From Streptomyces uncialis (lineage in GTDB: Bacteria > Actinomycetota > Actinomycetes > Streptomycetales > Streptomycetaceae): a DNA stretch of 64,000 nt. The stretch is taken from NCBI RefSeq assembly GCF_036250755.1, contig NZ_CP109583.1, positions 4,092,001 through 4,156,000 on the forward strand, written 5' to 3'. A program made the translations under genes and the position numbers. Below the pieces are notes generated by a model. It worked only from the letters and a program-made list of their open reading frames with translations, made no database searches and had not been told where the DNA came from. This document shows positions 30,985 through 40,552 of this stretch, piece by piece. Positions within the stretch are counted from its first letter, which is position 1, and the number at the start of each line of letters is the position of its first letter.

Positions 30985-31702
30985 CGTGTTCCTCCCCCTC
31001 CCGCCGCCGTAGGACGGCGTGTCCGGGACCGAGGGTATGGGGTGGCGCGATCCACAGATAGACCACCGGACCCCACGAACTCGCCTATGGGTTAGGCGTG
31101 TTCAACAAGAGCCGTATGAGTGCGACGAAGGGAGAAGAGGGCTGACGGGATGACTTGCCTGCCTTGCGTTGGTGGGTGGTGCGGCGTGCGGGGGTTGCTT
31201 CTGCTGGGAGGGCGGTGATGGTGGTCGGCCGCGCGGTAGCCGTCGGAGGCCGATGTCAGGTTCGGCGGTCAACGTCTCGCGTTCCAGGGGCATACCTCAT
31301 CGGGGTCTGATTCTCGCGCGTGTTCGTGGTCGGTGGCGCCGTCGTTCGGGTGGCGGCTGCCGGAGCCGCGGGGGCATGGGCCCTCGTACCGCCTGGATCG
31401 CGCGCACTTCAGTACCCCTACCGAGTTCCTCGGCGAACAGCACGCCTTGCGGGACCGCAGACAATGCGTCGCGGTGCCCACACTGCTCCTGGCGTCGGTT
31501 CCTCGACTGCGCCTCTCACGCTCACCCTGCGCTCCCTTCACCGTCCCTTCTCGCCGCGACGTTCCTCCGCTGCCGTAACAGCACCGTCTGACCCAGCCTC
31601 GGCCAAGCGGGCCACCCCCCGAGCCCGAGCACCAACAGGACCAGCACCAGCACCAGCAGGACCGGGACCAAGACCAGGACCAGACCTAGGACAGGAGCTC
31701 GC
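30985..31702. other. Long gene-free region upstream of the NLR-like operon
   Basis: The promoter of the NLR-like operon should lie in the first 150 bases. I see no gene with coding character in the remainder. Bases about 31626-31680 are a run of ACCAGCACCAGC-type repeats just before the PHP-hydrolase ribosome binding site. Base composition between 31100 and 31560 is less GC-biased in codon positions than the neighbouring genes, as expected of non-coding or decayed DNA. Confidence 0.5.
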
Positions 31703-33286
31703 ATGGACGTGACTTCGGTGGGTGGGGCTTCGGCGTTCGGTCGGCGGGCGTTTGTGGTGACGGGGGGTGCTGTCTCGCTCGGGTGGGCGGCTGGGGGTGT
31801 CGCCGGTGCGGAGGGCGGGGCGGGAGCAGAGGCGAGGTCGAGGCCTGGAGTGGCGCCGGGGACGGGGGACAGGGTGACGTGGACGATTCGGGGGACGCTT
31901 CCGCCGGGTGCGCCGGATTACGTCTATCTGCCGGTCGATGTTCCTTCCGGAGTGCGGGAGTTGCGGGTGGCGTACCGGTACGACCGGCCGGTGGTAGCGC
32001 CCGGCACGGCGGGCAACGCGCTGGACATCGGGCTGTTCGGGACGGGGGGTGTCGCGGCGGGTGGGGCGGGGTTCCGGGGCTGGTCGGGAGGTGCCCGTAC
32101 GGAGTTCTTCGTCCGGGGTGACGACGCCACACCCGGGTATCTGCCGGGCCCCGTGGACGCGGGCCGTTGGCACATCGTGCTCAGTCCGTACACGGTCGCG
32201 CCGGGCGGGCTGACGTACGAGGTGCGGGTCACGCTGGTGCCGGGACCGCCCGCCGCACCCGTTCCGGACCGCCGGTATCCGCCGCAGCGGGCACGTGGGC
32301 GGGGCCGGGACTGGTACCGGGGCGACTGTCATCTGCACACCTGGTACTCCGACGGCCGCCGTACCCCGGAGGAGGTCGCGGCGCTGGCGCGCGCGGCGGG
32401 TCTGGACTTCATCAACTCGTCGGAGCACAACACCCACGCGGGCCACCGGCACTGGGCGGGGGCGGCGGGTGACGACCTGCTGGTGATGCTGGGCGAGGAG
32501 GTCACCACCCGCAACGGGCATGTACTGGCGATCGGCACCGACCCGGGCACGTTCGTGGACTGGCGCTACCGGGCCCGGGACAACCGCTTCGGCCGGTACG
32601 CGGGGGTGATCCGCCGCGCGGGCGGGCTCGTCGTACCGGCGCATCCGCACGCCACCTGCGTGGGCTGCGGGTGGAAGTACGGGTTCGCGGAGGCCGACGC
32701 GGTGGAGGTGTGGAACGGCGCGTACGGGGCCGAGGACGAGGCGGCACTGGCCGAGTGGGACAACACGCTGGTCACAGGGGTGCGGGGTGGGCGGCGCGGA
32801 TGGGTTCCGGCGATGGGCGGCAGCGACGCGCACCGGGATCCGGAGCCGGTGGGGCGGCCTCAGACTGTGGTCCTCGCGGACGATCTGACCCGGGTGGCCG
32901 TCCAGGAGGGTATCCGGGCGGGGCGCAGCTATGTCGCGGAGTCCGCGTCGGTACGGGTCGACTTCTCGCTGGTGGACGGGCGGGGCCGTCGGGCGGGGAT
33001 CGGTGAACGGCTGGCGGTCGGGCCTGACGCGGCGGTGACGGCACAGTTGACGGCTTCGGGGGTGCCGGGCTGCACGGTCCGGTTCGTGACGGACCGGGGG
33101 GCGCTGTACACCTCGCCGGTGGTGGGTCCGTCCGGCGAGGTGGCGGTGCGGTGGACGACCACTTCGTCGTACGCGGCGTACGTCCGTGCCGAGATCCGGC
33201 ACCCGTCCGGGGCACCGGGCGGACAGGGACCGTCCGGCCCGCTCGCCGCGTTCACGAACCCGGTGTTCCTGGACCCACCGCCGTGA
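31703..33286 (+). CDS. Exported CehA/McbA-type PHP-domain metallohydrolase
   Basis: A 527-residue protein. The start has a twin-arginine-like signal (GRRAFVVTGGAVSLGWAAGG), so it is probably exported folded. After a beta-rich N-terminal region the PHP domain begins near 212 with CHLHTWYSDGRR and continues with NSSEHNT, GEEVTTRNGH, VVPAHPHA and MGGSDAH. These His/Asp/Glu residues form a multi-metal centre that hydrolyses phosphoesters or, in CehA, carbamate esters. A 100-residue beta domain closes the protein. GGAG precedes ATG 31703. The substrate is unknown. It reads away from the NLR-like operon and has no obvious partners. Confidence 0.88.
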   Translation: MDVTSVGGASAFGRRAFVVTGGAVSLGWAAGGVAGAEGGAGAEARSRPGVAPGTGDRVTWTIRGTLPPGAPDYVYLPVDVPSGVRELRVAYRYDRPVVAPGTAGNALDIGLFGTGGVAAGGAGFRGWSGGARTEFFVRGDDATPGYLPGPVDAGRWHIVLSPYTVAPGGLTYEVRVTLVPGPPAAPVPDRRYPPQRARGRGRDWYRGDCHLHTWYSDGRRTPEEVAALARAAGLDFINSSEHNTHAGHRHWAGAAGDDLLVMLGEEVTTRNGHVLAIGTDPGTFVDWRYRARDNRFGRYAGVIRRAGGLVVPAHPHATCVGCGWKYGFAEADAVEVWNGAYGAEDEAALAEWDNTLVTGVRGGRRGWVPAMGGSDAHRDPEPVGRPQTVVLADDLTRVAVQEGIRAGRSYVAESASVRVDFSLVDGRGRRAGIGERLAVGPDAAVTAQLTASGVPGCTVRFVTDRGALYTSPVVGPSGEVAVRWTTTSSYAAYVRAEIRHPSGAPGGQGPSGPLAAFTNPVFLDPPP

Positions 33287-33576
33287 CGGACACTCCGCAG
33301 CTGACGGACGCCCCGCACCGAGCGCAGACGTCCCCCCACGCCACCCGCCACCCGCCACCCGCCACCCGCCACCGAGCACGGCAGGACACAACAGCACAGG
33401 GATGTACGTCCGTGTCGCGTCACAGCCTCGTCACCCGACCGCAGCAGCCATGGTCCTGCCGTGGGAGCGGTGATTGGATCAAGCGCATCGGGGCCGCCAC
33501 CGGCATGGCAAGGGGGAAGCCGGTGGCCGACCAAACCCCGGGGGGACCTTCGATCCACTGTGATGGGGAAGTACAC

Positions 33577-33981
33577 ATGAGGAAGCTGTTGGGAACCGCC
33601 GTCGTCGGCGTCGCACTGATGGGCACCGTGTTGACCGGTGGTGCCGCAGTGGCGGGCGGGGTGGACACGGCCCGTTCCGCGCCGGTGACGGTGGCCGAGG
33701 CCGGGTCCGCACCGGCGGGACCGGTGGCCGCGGCGGCGAGTTGCAGCAAGACCCTGGGGCCGATCAAGGCCAAGGAGAGCGTGAAGTTCCGCAAGTCCGC
33801 GAAGCTGAGCGCGACCGCGCTGGGTGTGTGGGGCAAGGGCCAGAAGGGCGAGGTCTGCAATGACGGCAAGGCGTCCCGGGGGCAGTCCTACCGTCTCTGC
33901 GGCAAGTCGAGCGACAAGTGGTACTACGGCCGCACCGACCGTGTGACCGGATGGGTCCCCGCCGCCTGCATCAACTGGTAG
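33577..33981 (+). CDS. Small secreted SH3-like protein
   Basis: A 134-residue protein with a clear Sec signal peptide (MRKLLGTAVVGVALMGTVL, cleavage near AVAGG). The mature part has a 30-residue Ala/Val/Pro linker, then a bacterial-SH3-like beta domain (VKFRKSAKLSATALGVWGKG... WYYGRTDRVTGWVPAACINW) with four Cys, probably two disulphides. Such domains bind cell wall or protein partners. GGGGAA lies upstream of ATG 33577. The preceding 290 bases hold CCACCCG tandem repeats and an AT-richer promoter segment. Confidence 0.85.
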   Translation: MRKLLGTAVVGVALMGTVLTGGAAVAGGVDTARSAPVTVAEAGSAPAGPVAAAASCSKTLGPIKAKESVKFRKSAKLSATALGVWGKGQKGEVCNDGKASRGQSYRLCGKSSDKWYYGRTDRVTGWVPAACINW

Positions 33982-34014
33982 TACCGCGGCGCACGGATCG
34001 TGCGCGAACGCACA

Positions 34015-34081
34015 GGTAGTGCGGCGCGACCGGTAGTGCGGCGCGACCGGTAGTGCGGCGCGACCGGTAGTGCGGCGCGAC
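34015..34081. repeat. 17-bp tandem repeat, four copies
   Basis: The unit GGTAGTGCGGCGCGACC is repeated four times head to tail with only the final base changed. It lies just after the small secreted protein gene. The unit contains no dyad. Confidence 0.92.
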
Positions 34082-34225
34082 GCCTTGCGCAGGGCACCCG
34101 TCACCGGAACTCCGGGGCGGGTGCCCTGTCCGCTGTGCCACCTCCCGGCCGACGGCGGATTCCGCTGCGCCACTGCCCCGGCCGACGGCGAACCGTCGGC
34201 AACCGACCGCCGACCGCCGACCCCC

Positions 34226-34302
34226 ACCACCGGCACCGGCACCGGCACCGGCACCAGCACCAGCACCAGCACCAGCACCAGCACCAGCACCAGCACCAGC
34301 AG
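34226..34302. repeat. 6-bp tandem repeat (CACCGG/CACCAG)
   Basis: About four copies of CACCGG pass into about eight copies of CACCAG. The surrounding DNA (34082-34521) is likewise repetitive (CCGCAGACGG, CCCGGGAACG) and contains no gene I can support. Confidence 0.9.
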
Positions 34303-34521
34303 ACACCAACCGCAGACGGGCCCACCGCAGACGGGCCGACCGCAGACCGCATACGAGCGGACCGCAGACGGCAACCGGCAACCGGCCCCGACAGCGGACA
34401 ACGAACAGCCAGCAACCAACCACCGGCCCCCGTGGCCACGGCCGCCGGACCCACCACCCGACCCGGGAACGCCACCCGACCCGGGAACGTCACCGAACCC
34501 GACACCCGACACCCGGGAACG

Positions 34522-34565
34522 CCGTCGCCCCCGGGGTCGGATCGAGATGACCCCGGGGGCGACGG
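34522..34565. terminator. Very strong bidirectional hairpin
   Basis: A perfect 17-bp stem (34522-34538 with 34549-34565) around a 10-base loop stands 17 bases beyond the stop codon of the secreted hydrolase. It separates convergent genes. Confidence 0.8.
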
Positions 34566-34582
34566 ACCGGTGGAGCTGTCGG

Positions 34583-37438
34583 TTACGGGGTGTCCCGTAC
34601 CGTCCCGGTGTGGATGTCACCCTCGATGGGGTTCCACTCGGCGTCGTGCACGATCTCCTGGAGCCGCAGGGTCTCGTCCGTCTCGGCCACCGAATCGGTG
34701 ACCGTCGGGACGGTGACGTCCGCGGTGAGCGCGCCCGCGGCGAACATCACGGGCAGATACGCGTCGCCCTCCCACAGACGCGACAGCGGCACCTCCGGGG
34801 TGGGAGGAGTACCGAACTGGGCGTCGAGCCAGGTCGGGTCCACGTCGCGGGTGGACAGTTCGGTACCGCCGGTCGCGGGAAGGAGCTTGAAGGCGATCCC
34901 GTACAGCTCCACGTCGGCGGCCTCCGAGAGCTTCACCCGCCAGCTGAGGGCCTGCCCCTCGGTGACCTTGTCCGCGACCGGGGCCACGGAGATCTTCGGC
35001 ATCGGGTCGTCGTTCCGGACGAGCACCCCGCCGCTGTGGGCGCCGACCGCCACGCCCCGTACGGCCTTCACGAAGGCGCTCCGCGCGGAGTCGTAGGCGA
35101 AGCGGGTGTTGCCCTCGACGGTGATCGGGACGTCGACGGCCTGGCTGCCCGGCTTGACGGTCACCGTACGGGCGGTGGTAGCACCCGTCTCGGCGTCCTG
35201 GACGAAGACGCGCACCTGGCCGCTGCCGTGCCCGGTGATCTTGACCGGCACCCGGAACGTCCGGCTGCCCGAGTCGCCCTCCTTGACCGTGAGCCGGCCG
35301 AGGTCGACCCGCGGCATCTTCGCCGTACCCGCGGCGGGCGTACCGGGACGCCAGCCCCACGCGTCCATCAGCCAGGCCTTCCCGGAACCGGTACGCGGCG
35401 TGAGTTCGAGGGACGCCGCCTTCCGCAGGTCCAGTCCGGCACGGACCGCCGCCTTCAGCGGTACGCGGACCTCACGGGCCCACGCGGACGTGGTCCGGTC
35501 GGTGCCCGGGATGCCGTCGATCCGGACCTGGCCGAGGTGGGCCTTGCGGCCCGCCCCGTCGGTGAGCCGGACATCCAGCTTCGTGCCGGTGCTGTTCTGC
35601 GGGACGATCACCCGCAGGGCGAGCGACTCGGAACCCTTGACGGAGAACTTCTTCGCGGGAGTCACCTTCAGCGGGGTGCCCGCCCGGTTCCAGTTCATCG
35701 CGACCGCGTGCCGTCCGGGCTCCCGGGCGGTCTCCCAGAAGGCGAAGTGCGGTGAACGCGCGCTGCCCTCGAGCGGCAGGCACGCCTTGGCCGGGTCGGG
35801 GTCGATCTGGGCGCAAAGACGTCCGCCCGTCACCTTGGTGGAGGCGGAGGGCAGCACCGCGGGGACGCGGTTGCCGCCGACGGCGTGCGTACGGACCTGC
35901 GCGGGTCCGGCGGACGGGGCCCGCCGGTTCGAACCGTCCAGCAGCGGACGGACCTTGTCGTCACCGGCGACGAACAGCCGGGCCGCGGCGGCGATGTACG
36001 TGGAACCGGCGGTCTGCTGCTGCTTCGCCGTCAGCCGGGTACGGGTGCCGGGCGCGCAGACGGCGTCGCGGGTGTCGTCGGAGTCCCAGTCGTCCCAGGC
36101 CGGGGCGACGGCCTGGCCGGGCGTCCACTCGGTGTTGAAGAAGTTGTGGTTGGCGCCGACCATGTACACCGAGCTCTGGAGGGCCTTGCCGCGGCTCACC
36201 GCGCGGGTGCCGTCGGCGTAGATCTGGCCCTGGAGGTCGGACACGTCGCCGTCGCAGCCGGGCAGCAGCGTCACCGACGGGACATCGGGCGCGGGGTTCT
36301 GGCCGAAGATGGTGGGTCCGATGAGGACAGTGCCGCGGATCTTCCAGCGGACCGGGCCCTTGTAGCCGTCGCGGTCGGCGGGCGCCGGGTAACGGCTGTC
36401 CAGTGCGGCGCGGTTGACACCCTCGCCGCCCCGGGAGTGCCCGACGAGCAGCACCTTGTCGAGGTCGGCGCGCGGCAGCTTGCGGAGGGCGGCGGGAGCG
36501 CTCGCCGGGTTCGCGGACCAGCCCGCGAGCCGGGCGAGGTGCTGCCGTACGAGGGACGAGCGGGCCTGTGCGCCCGCGTCCTCGATGCTGTGGTCCTGGC
36601 CGTTGATCCCGTTCGCGGAGATCGAGACCGTGACATAGCCCTGGGAGGCGAGGAGTCTCTGGTCGTGCAGATAGCCCTTATGGCTGGGGATCGGCTTGAA
36701 GCCGGTGTCGCAGGGCCATGAGCCGGTCTCGTTCTGCGCGTTGTAGCAGGTGCTGTGCCGGCCGTGCAGGAACAGCGCGACCGGACGCTTGCCGGGCGCG
36801 TCCTTCGGGCCGACGACCGTGGCGGTCATCTCGACCTTGCGCGGGAAGTCCGGCAGCTTCACGGACGGCAGGGTGTAGTCACCGCTGACGGTCCGGTAGC
36901 GGCCCTTGGTCCCGGGGTCGACCGGGTTGGCCGGTGCGGGGTTCGCCGCCTGCGGCGCGGGTCCGGTGCCGCTCCGGTCGCGCGGGGCGCGTTCGGCCGC
37001 CTCGTCCTTCCCGGCCTGGTCCAGTCGGCGCCCCCCGGCGAGCACCTTCAGCGCGTCGTCCGGGCCCACCTCGGCCGAGCCGAGCGGCAGCCGGAAGGTG
37101 CGCTGGTCCTTGTCGGGCGCGGGCGCGCCGAGCACCCGGTCACCGGCGTGGAACTCGACCCGGGCGTCCCCCATCGGGACACGTTCCGGCGCGGTCCATA
37201 CGAGGTGCCGGTCGGCGCCCGCGCCGGTTATTCGCCAGCCTTCGGGGAGCTTGCCCCCCGGTTGACGAGCCCCTGGTTGCTGGGCCGCCGGTCGCGTACC
37301 CTCCGCTTGCTGGGCCGCCGGTGCGGAACCGGGCGGTGCGGGCGTCTGCCCTGGCGAGGCGTACGCCAGTTCCGGCGCCCCCGCCGCCAGCGCGAGAACC
37401 GCCACGGCGGCGGCTCCCTTGCGCGTCATTCGGATCAA
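34583..37438 (-). CDS. Large secreted alpha/beta-hydrolase with C-terminal beta (Calx-like) domains
   Basis: A 951-residue exported protein. The signal peptide (RKGAAAVAVLALAAGAPELAYA) is followed by an Ala/Pro linker, a beta domain, and an alpha/beta-hydrolase domain with ALFLHGRHSTC and the nucleophile motif VGHSRGGEGVN. Beta-sandwich modules follow; the last 200 residues look like Calx-beta repeats (VKEGDSGSRTFRV, VRNDD, VTEGQALSW). An esterase or lipase acting outside the cell is likely. AAGGAGG lies six bases before a TTG at 37438 but fifteen before the next ATG (37429), so TTG is the better start. The gene is alone on its strand with a strong terminator. Confidence 0.85.
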   Translation of the reverse strand: MIRMTRKGAAAVAVLALAAGAPELAYASPGQTPAPPGSAPAAQQAEGTRPAAQQPGARQPGGKLPEGWRITGAGADRHLVWTAPERVPMGDARVEFHAGDRVLGAPAPDKDQRTFRLPLGSAEVGPDDALKVLAGGRRLDQAGKDEAAERAPRDRSGTGPAPQAANPAPANPVDPGTKGRYRTVSGDYTLPSVKLPDFPRKVEMTATVVGPKDAPGKRPVALFLHGRHSTCYNAQNETGSWPCDTGFKPIPSHKGYLHDQRLLASQGYVTVSISANGINGQDHSIEDAGAQARSSLVRQHLARLAGWSANPASAPAALRKLPRADLDKVLLVGHSRGGEGVNRAALDSRYPAPADRDGYKGPVRWKIRGTVLIGPTIFGQNPAPDVPSVTLLPGCDGDVSDLQGQIYADGTRAVSRGKALQSSVYMVGANHNFFNTEWTPGQAVAPAWDDWDSDDTRDAVCAPGTRTRLTAKQQQTAGSTYIAAAARLFVAGDDKVRPLLDGSNRRAPSAGPAQVRTHAVGGNRVPAVLPSASTKVTGGRLCAQIDPDPAKACLPLEGSARSPHFAFWETAREPGRHAVAMNWNRAGTPLKVTPAKKFSVKGSESLALRVIVPQNSTGTKLDVRLTDGAGRKAHLGQVRIDGIPGTDRTTSAWAREVRVPLKAAVRAGLDLRKAASLELTPRTGSGKAWLMDAWGWRPGTPAAGTAKMPRVDLGRLTVKEGDSGSRTFRVPVKITGHGSGQVRVFVQDAETGATTARTVTVKPGSQAVDVPITVEGNTRFAYDSARSAFVKAVRGVAVGAHSGGVLVRNDDPMPKISVAPVADKVTEGQALSWRVKLSEAADVELYGIAFKLLPATGGTELSTRDVDPTWLDAQFGTPPTPEVPLSRLWEGDAYLPVMFAAGALTADVTVPTVTDSVAETDETLRLQEIVHDAEWNPIEGDIHTGTVRDTP

Positions 37439-38106
37439 GGTGGTCCTCCTTGCTGATCGGTGGTGCTGAGCGTCCGGGCACCGCCCGGAGGCTCCCCCGT
37501 CCCCCCGCCCGGAGGACGGTTCCCGCCGGTCGGGGGTTGCCTGCCGCGGGAGAGCGGCTGCGAGGCGAAGGGGGCGGATCGCCGTACACGCGGGGGCGGT
37601 TGCCCGGCGCACGGCGGTGAACGAGGCCCCGGCGATGGCCGCCCGGGACGGGCCGAGGCACAGGGGATGGTGGTGCCGGTACGCACGGCACGTTTCACGG
37701 CGCCCTCCCTGTGCCGGTGCCGGTACCCGGGGGCCGCGAAGCGCCGTCCCCTCCCCGACAACCGGAGGACGGCTCCCGCACACCGATGGTTGTACGGTCG
37801 GCGGCGGGTCGGGCACCGCGTCGGGATTCCGGCAAGCGGCTGTGGATACGTCAGCGGCTAAGGCGGGTTGACGCCCGTACGGTCACGGGTGGCGGTACGT
37901 GACAGGGGCCTGGCACACGGAACGGGTACGGGTACGGGTACACGTACGACCGGTAGGAGTGGGCGCCGGACGGGCACCGGCGGGCGCCGGGGAGTGGGCG
38001 AGCGCCGGGAGCGGGCGTCAGGGCAGGAGAGGTCGACGCCACCGCCGCAGGTGACCGGGAACCGGGGACAGCGGACCGCGGACAGCGGACCGGGAACCGG
38101 CGGAGG
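37439..38106. other. Gene-free, repeat-rich region
   Basis: No gene is supported. GGGTAC is repeated near 37924-37942 and GGGCGCCGG-type words near 37965-38015. The hydrolase promoter should lie in the first 200 bases. Confidence 0.5.
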
Positions 38107-38295
38107 TCAGAAGGGGGGCTCCCGGCGCTCGTAGTCCTTGGCGGTTCCGCCGTGCTGGTCGACCCACCAGGCGATACGGCAGTCGAGGCAGGTGTAGCGC
38201 CACCGGGGAAGCCGGGTCTCCGGGTCGGTGGCCTGCGCCACGATCACGCCGGTGTTGCCGCACTGGACGCAGCGGACCTGCCTCTGAGCGTTCAC
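38107..38295 (-). CDS. Small zinc-ribbon protein
   Basis: A 62-residue protein with two CxxC knuckles, CVQCG near the start and CLDCR near residue 37, and an IAWWVDQHGG segment between the ribbon and the acidic tail. This is a rubredoxin-like zinc ribbon of unknown role. The GTG at 38295 is chosen because a -10 hexamer (CACACT) stands seven bases upstream with no ribosome binding site. A longer frame starting at 38340 would include that promoter. It is divergent from the permease gene. Confidence 0.78.
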   Translation of the reverse strand: MNAQRQVRCVQCGNTGVIVAQATDPETRLPRWRYTCLDCRIAWWVDQHGGTAKDYERREPPF

Positions 38296-38302
38296 GTCCG
38301 TC

Positions 38303-38308
38303 AGTGTG
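38303..38308 (-). promoter_or_regulatory. -10 element of a probably leaderless zinc-ribbon transcript
   Basis: CACACT on the minus strand, then seven bases, then the GTG start codon. The 38296-38610 gap is a divergent promoter region without a gene. Confidence 0.45.
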
Positions 38309-38597
38309 GCAGGGCACGGACCGGGGTGGTTCCCGATCATGGCAACGGACGCTTCGCGGGGTCTCGGTCCGGCCACCGCCCAGGAATTCTGGAAGCCCCC
38401 CAAACCGGACACACCTACGGTTCCCGCACCACCCATGGACCAGCAACCGACCTTGCTAAGGATGATCACCCGCCCTACGCGACCTTGGAATCCCCACCCC
38501 ACACGCGCAGCCACCGCACCATCCCAAGGATGCCACGCCCTCATCACCCCACCACCAAACGGAACTTCGCCCTCCCGTTGACGGAAACCGCAGCGCT

Positions 38598-38603
38598 TAA
38601 CCT
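38598..38603 (+). promoter_or_regulatory. -10 element of a probably leaderless permease transcript
   Basis: TAACCT stands seven bases before the ATG of the permease gene and no Shine-Dalgarno sequence is present. Confidence 0.4.
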
Positions 38604-38610
38604 CCTGTTC

Positions 38611-40185
38611 ATGACTCAGGTGGAAGCACGGCCTCCGGCCGGGGACCCGGTCCGGGGCGCCACAGGGCCCGGCGGCGGAGGCGCGGACGTACCGGACAAG
38701 GGGCTCGGCGGGAACTCCGTCGGACTCTTCGGCAGTGCCGTCATCGGCATCTCCACGGTCGCCCCGGTCTACTGCCTGACCTCCACCCTCGGGTCCACCG
38801 CCGGCGAGGTCGGGCTCCAGATGCCCGCCGTGTTCCTCGCCGGGTTCCTGCCGATGCTGCTCGTCGCCTTCGCGTACCGCGAGCTGAACCGGGCCGTCCC
38901 CGACTGCGGCACCTCCTTCACCTGGACGGTGAAGGCATTCGGTCCCCGGGTGGGCTGGATGTGCGGCTGGGGTCTGGTCATCGCGACGATCATCGTCCTG
39001 TCGAACCTCGCGGGGGTGGCGACCTCGTACTTCTGGCTGCTCGCCGGGGAACTCACCGGCAGCGAACGGATCGCCGCGCTCGACGGCGACAAGGTCGTGC
39101 ACATCGTCACGGTACTCGTCCTCGTCGCCGTGGCCACCGCGATCAGTTACCGGGGCATGACGGCCACCAAGGGCGTGCAGTACACCCTGGTCGCCCTCCA
39201 GCTCGTCGTCCTCGTCGTCTTCGTGGCGCTCGCCGTGCAGAAGGCGCGGTCCGGCGCCTTCGCCACCGGTGCCGACTTCTCATGGTCCTGGCTGAACCCG
39301 TTCGCCGTGCAGTCCTTCGCCGCGTTCACCGCCGGACTGTCCCTGTCGATCTTCATGTACTGGGGCTGGGACGCCTGTCTCACCGCCAACGAGGAGACCG
39401 TCGGCAGCGACCGTACGCCCGGCCGCCCCGCCCTCGTCGCGATGGTCGTCCTCGTCGGCTCCTACCTCGCGACCGGGGTCGCCGCACAGATGGCGGTCGG
39501 CTCCGGAACGTCCGGCCTCGGACTCGCGAACCCCGACACCTCCGACAACGTCTTCGCCGCGCTCGCCGGTCCCGTCATGGGCGGCGCGCTCGGGGTGCTC
39601 CTGTTCGTCGCGGTCCTGGCGTCCGCCGCGGCGAGCCTCCAGACGACGTTCATCCCCGTCGCCCGGACGGTGCTCGCCATGTCCGCGTACGAGGCGCTGC
39701 CCGCGTCGTACGCACGGGTGCACCCCCGCTACCGGACACCCGGACGGGCGACGATCACGGCGGGGATCGCGACCGGGGTGTTCTACACGGTGATGACGCT
39801 GGTCAGCGAGCACGTACTGGTGGACACGATCTACGCGCTCGGTCTGATGATCTGCTTCTACTACGCGCTGACCGCGTTCGCCTGCGCATGGTACTTCCGG
39901 GCGGAGCTGCGGAACTCGTTCCGTGACCTGATGTTCAAGGGCGTCTTCCCGCTGCTCGGCGGAGTGCTGCTCGCGGCCGTCTTCACGAAGACGCTGATCG
40001 ACATGTGGAACCCTGCGTACGGTTCCGGGTCCGCCGTTCTGGGGGTCGGGTCGGTGTTCGTGATCGGGGTGGGGCTGCTGGTGCTGGGGTTCGGGATCAT
40101 GCTGGTGATGCGGCGGCGGAGCCCCGCGTTCTTCCGGGGCGAGATCCTCACCAAACAGTCCCCGGCCCTTGCAGTACCGGACTGA
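38611..40185 (+). CDS. APC-family amino acid permease
   Basis: A 524-residue membrane protein with about 12 hydrophobic segments. The APC signature is at the start: GLFGSAVIGISTVAPVYCL in helix 1 and ELNRAVPDCGTSFTWTVKAFG in helix 3. It should import amino acids or related amines by proton symport or exchange. The hydrophilic N-terminal 35 residues are Gly/Pro-rich. No substrate can be assigned. It is monocistronic, with hairpin-containing repeats downstream, and lies immediately upstream of the afs locus. Confidence 0.93.
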   Translation: MTQVEARPPAGDPVRGATGPGGGGADVPDKGLGGNSVGLFGSAVIGISTVAPVYCLTSTLGSTAGEVGLQMPAVFLAGFLPMLLVAFAYRELNRAVPDCGTSFTWTVKAFGPRVGWMCGWGLVIATIIVLSNLAGVATSYFWLLAGELTGSERIAALDGDKVVHIVTVLVLVAVATAISYRGMTATKGVQYTLVALQLVVLVVFVALAVQKARSGAFATGADFSWSWLNPFAVQSFAAFTAGLSLSIFMYWGWDACLTANEETVGSDRTPGRPALVAMVVLVGSYLATGVAAQMAVGSGTSGLGLANPDTSDNVFAALAGPVMGGALGVLLFVAVLASAAASLQTTFIPVARTVLAMSAYEALPASYARVHPRYRTPGRATITAGIATGVFYTVMTLVSEHVLVDTIYALGLMICFYYALTAFACAWYFRAELRNSFRDLMFKGVFPLLGGVLLAAVFTKTLIDMWNPAYGSGSAVLGVGSVFVIGVGLLVLGFGIMLVMRRRSPAFFRGEILTKQSPALAVPD

Positions 40186-40411
40186 CCCCCCTTCCCTGTG
40201 CTGGGCGTACCTGTTCCTGCTCCTGGCCTTGCCCGTCATCCGCCGCGGAACCCCCTTCCTCGCGGACTCGCATGGCTGCGGGAGGGGGTGGGCGGGAATC
40301 TCTGCCCGCAGACTCCGATGCTCTTCAGTCGGACATGGGGGATGTCCGACCGAGCGCGTTGGAGCGAGGACGGAGAATCCCGACCGGCACCGACCCGAAG
40401 AACAGACCGGA

Positions 40412-40430
40412 CGCGCCCCAAAGGGGCGCG
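40412..40430. terminator. Perfect 8-bp hairpin downstream of the permease
   Basis: CGCGCCCC and GGGGCGCG pair around AAA. The right arm is the beginning of a dispersed Streptomyces repeat. It stands about 230 bases after the permease stop codon. Confidence 0.55.
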
Positions 40431-40552
40431 GGGAACTGCGCAGAACCACCGAACGACGGCACAGGGACAAGTGCGTCCAGCAGGAACGAGAACCGCCCCG
40501 CACCCGAAGAGCGACGAACAGAGGCAGCATCCAGGGGCGCGGGGAACTGCGC
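40422..40552. repeat. Two copies of an AGGGGCGCGGGGAACTGCGC repeat
   Basis: The 20-base word occurs at 40422-40441 and 40533-40552. Similarity continues for about 35 bases (a CGACGGCACAGG word follows each copy), giving a direct repeat with 111-base spacing. The same word is well known between Streptomyces genes. The rest of 40186-40819 holds no gene; the afsR promoter is in its last 150 bases. Confidence 0.85.

Noticed and set aside
31169..31712. ORFs in the gap upstream of the PHP hydrolase
   Set aside because: No consistent coding frame, no recognisable domain, and part is a tandem ACCAGC repeat.
37460..37861. Plus-strand ORFs in the 37.4-38.1 kb gap
   Set aside because: Pro/Arg-rich composition in several frames at once and no ribosome binding site mark them as chance open frames of GC-rich DNA.
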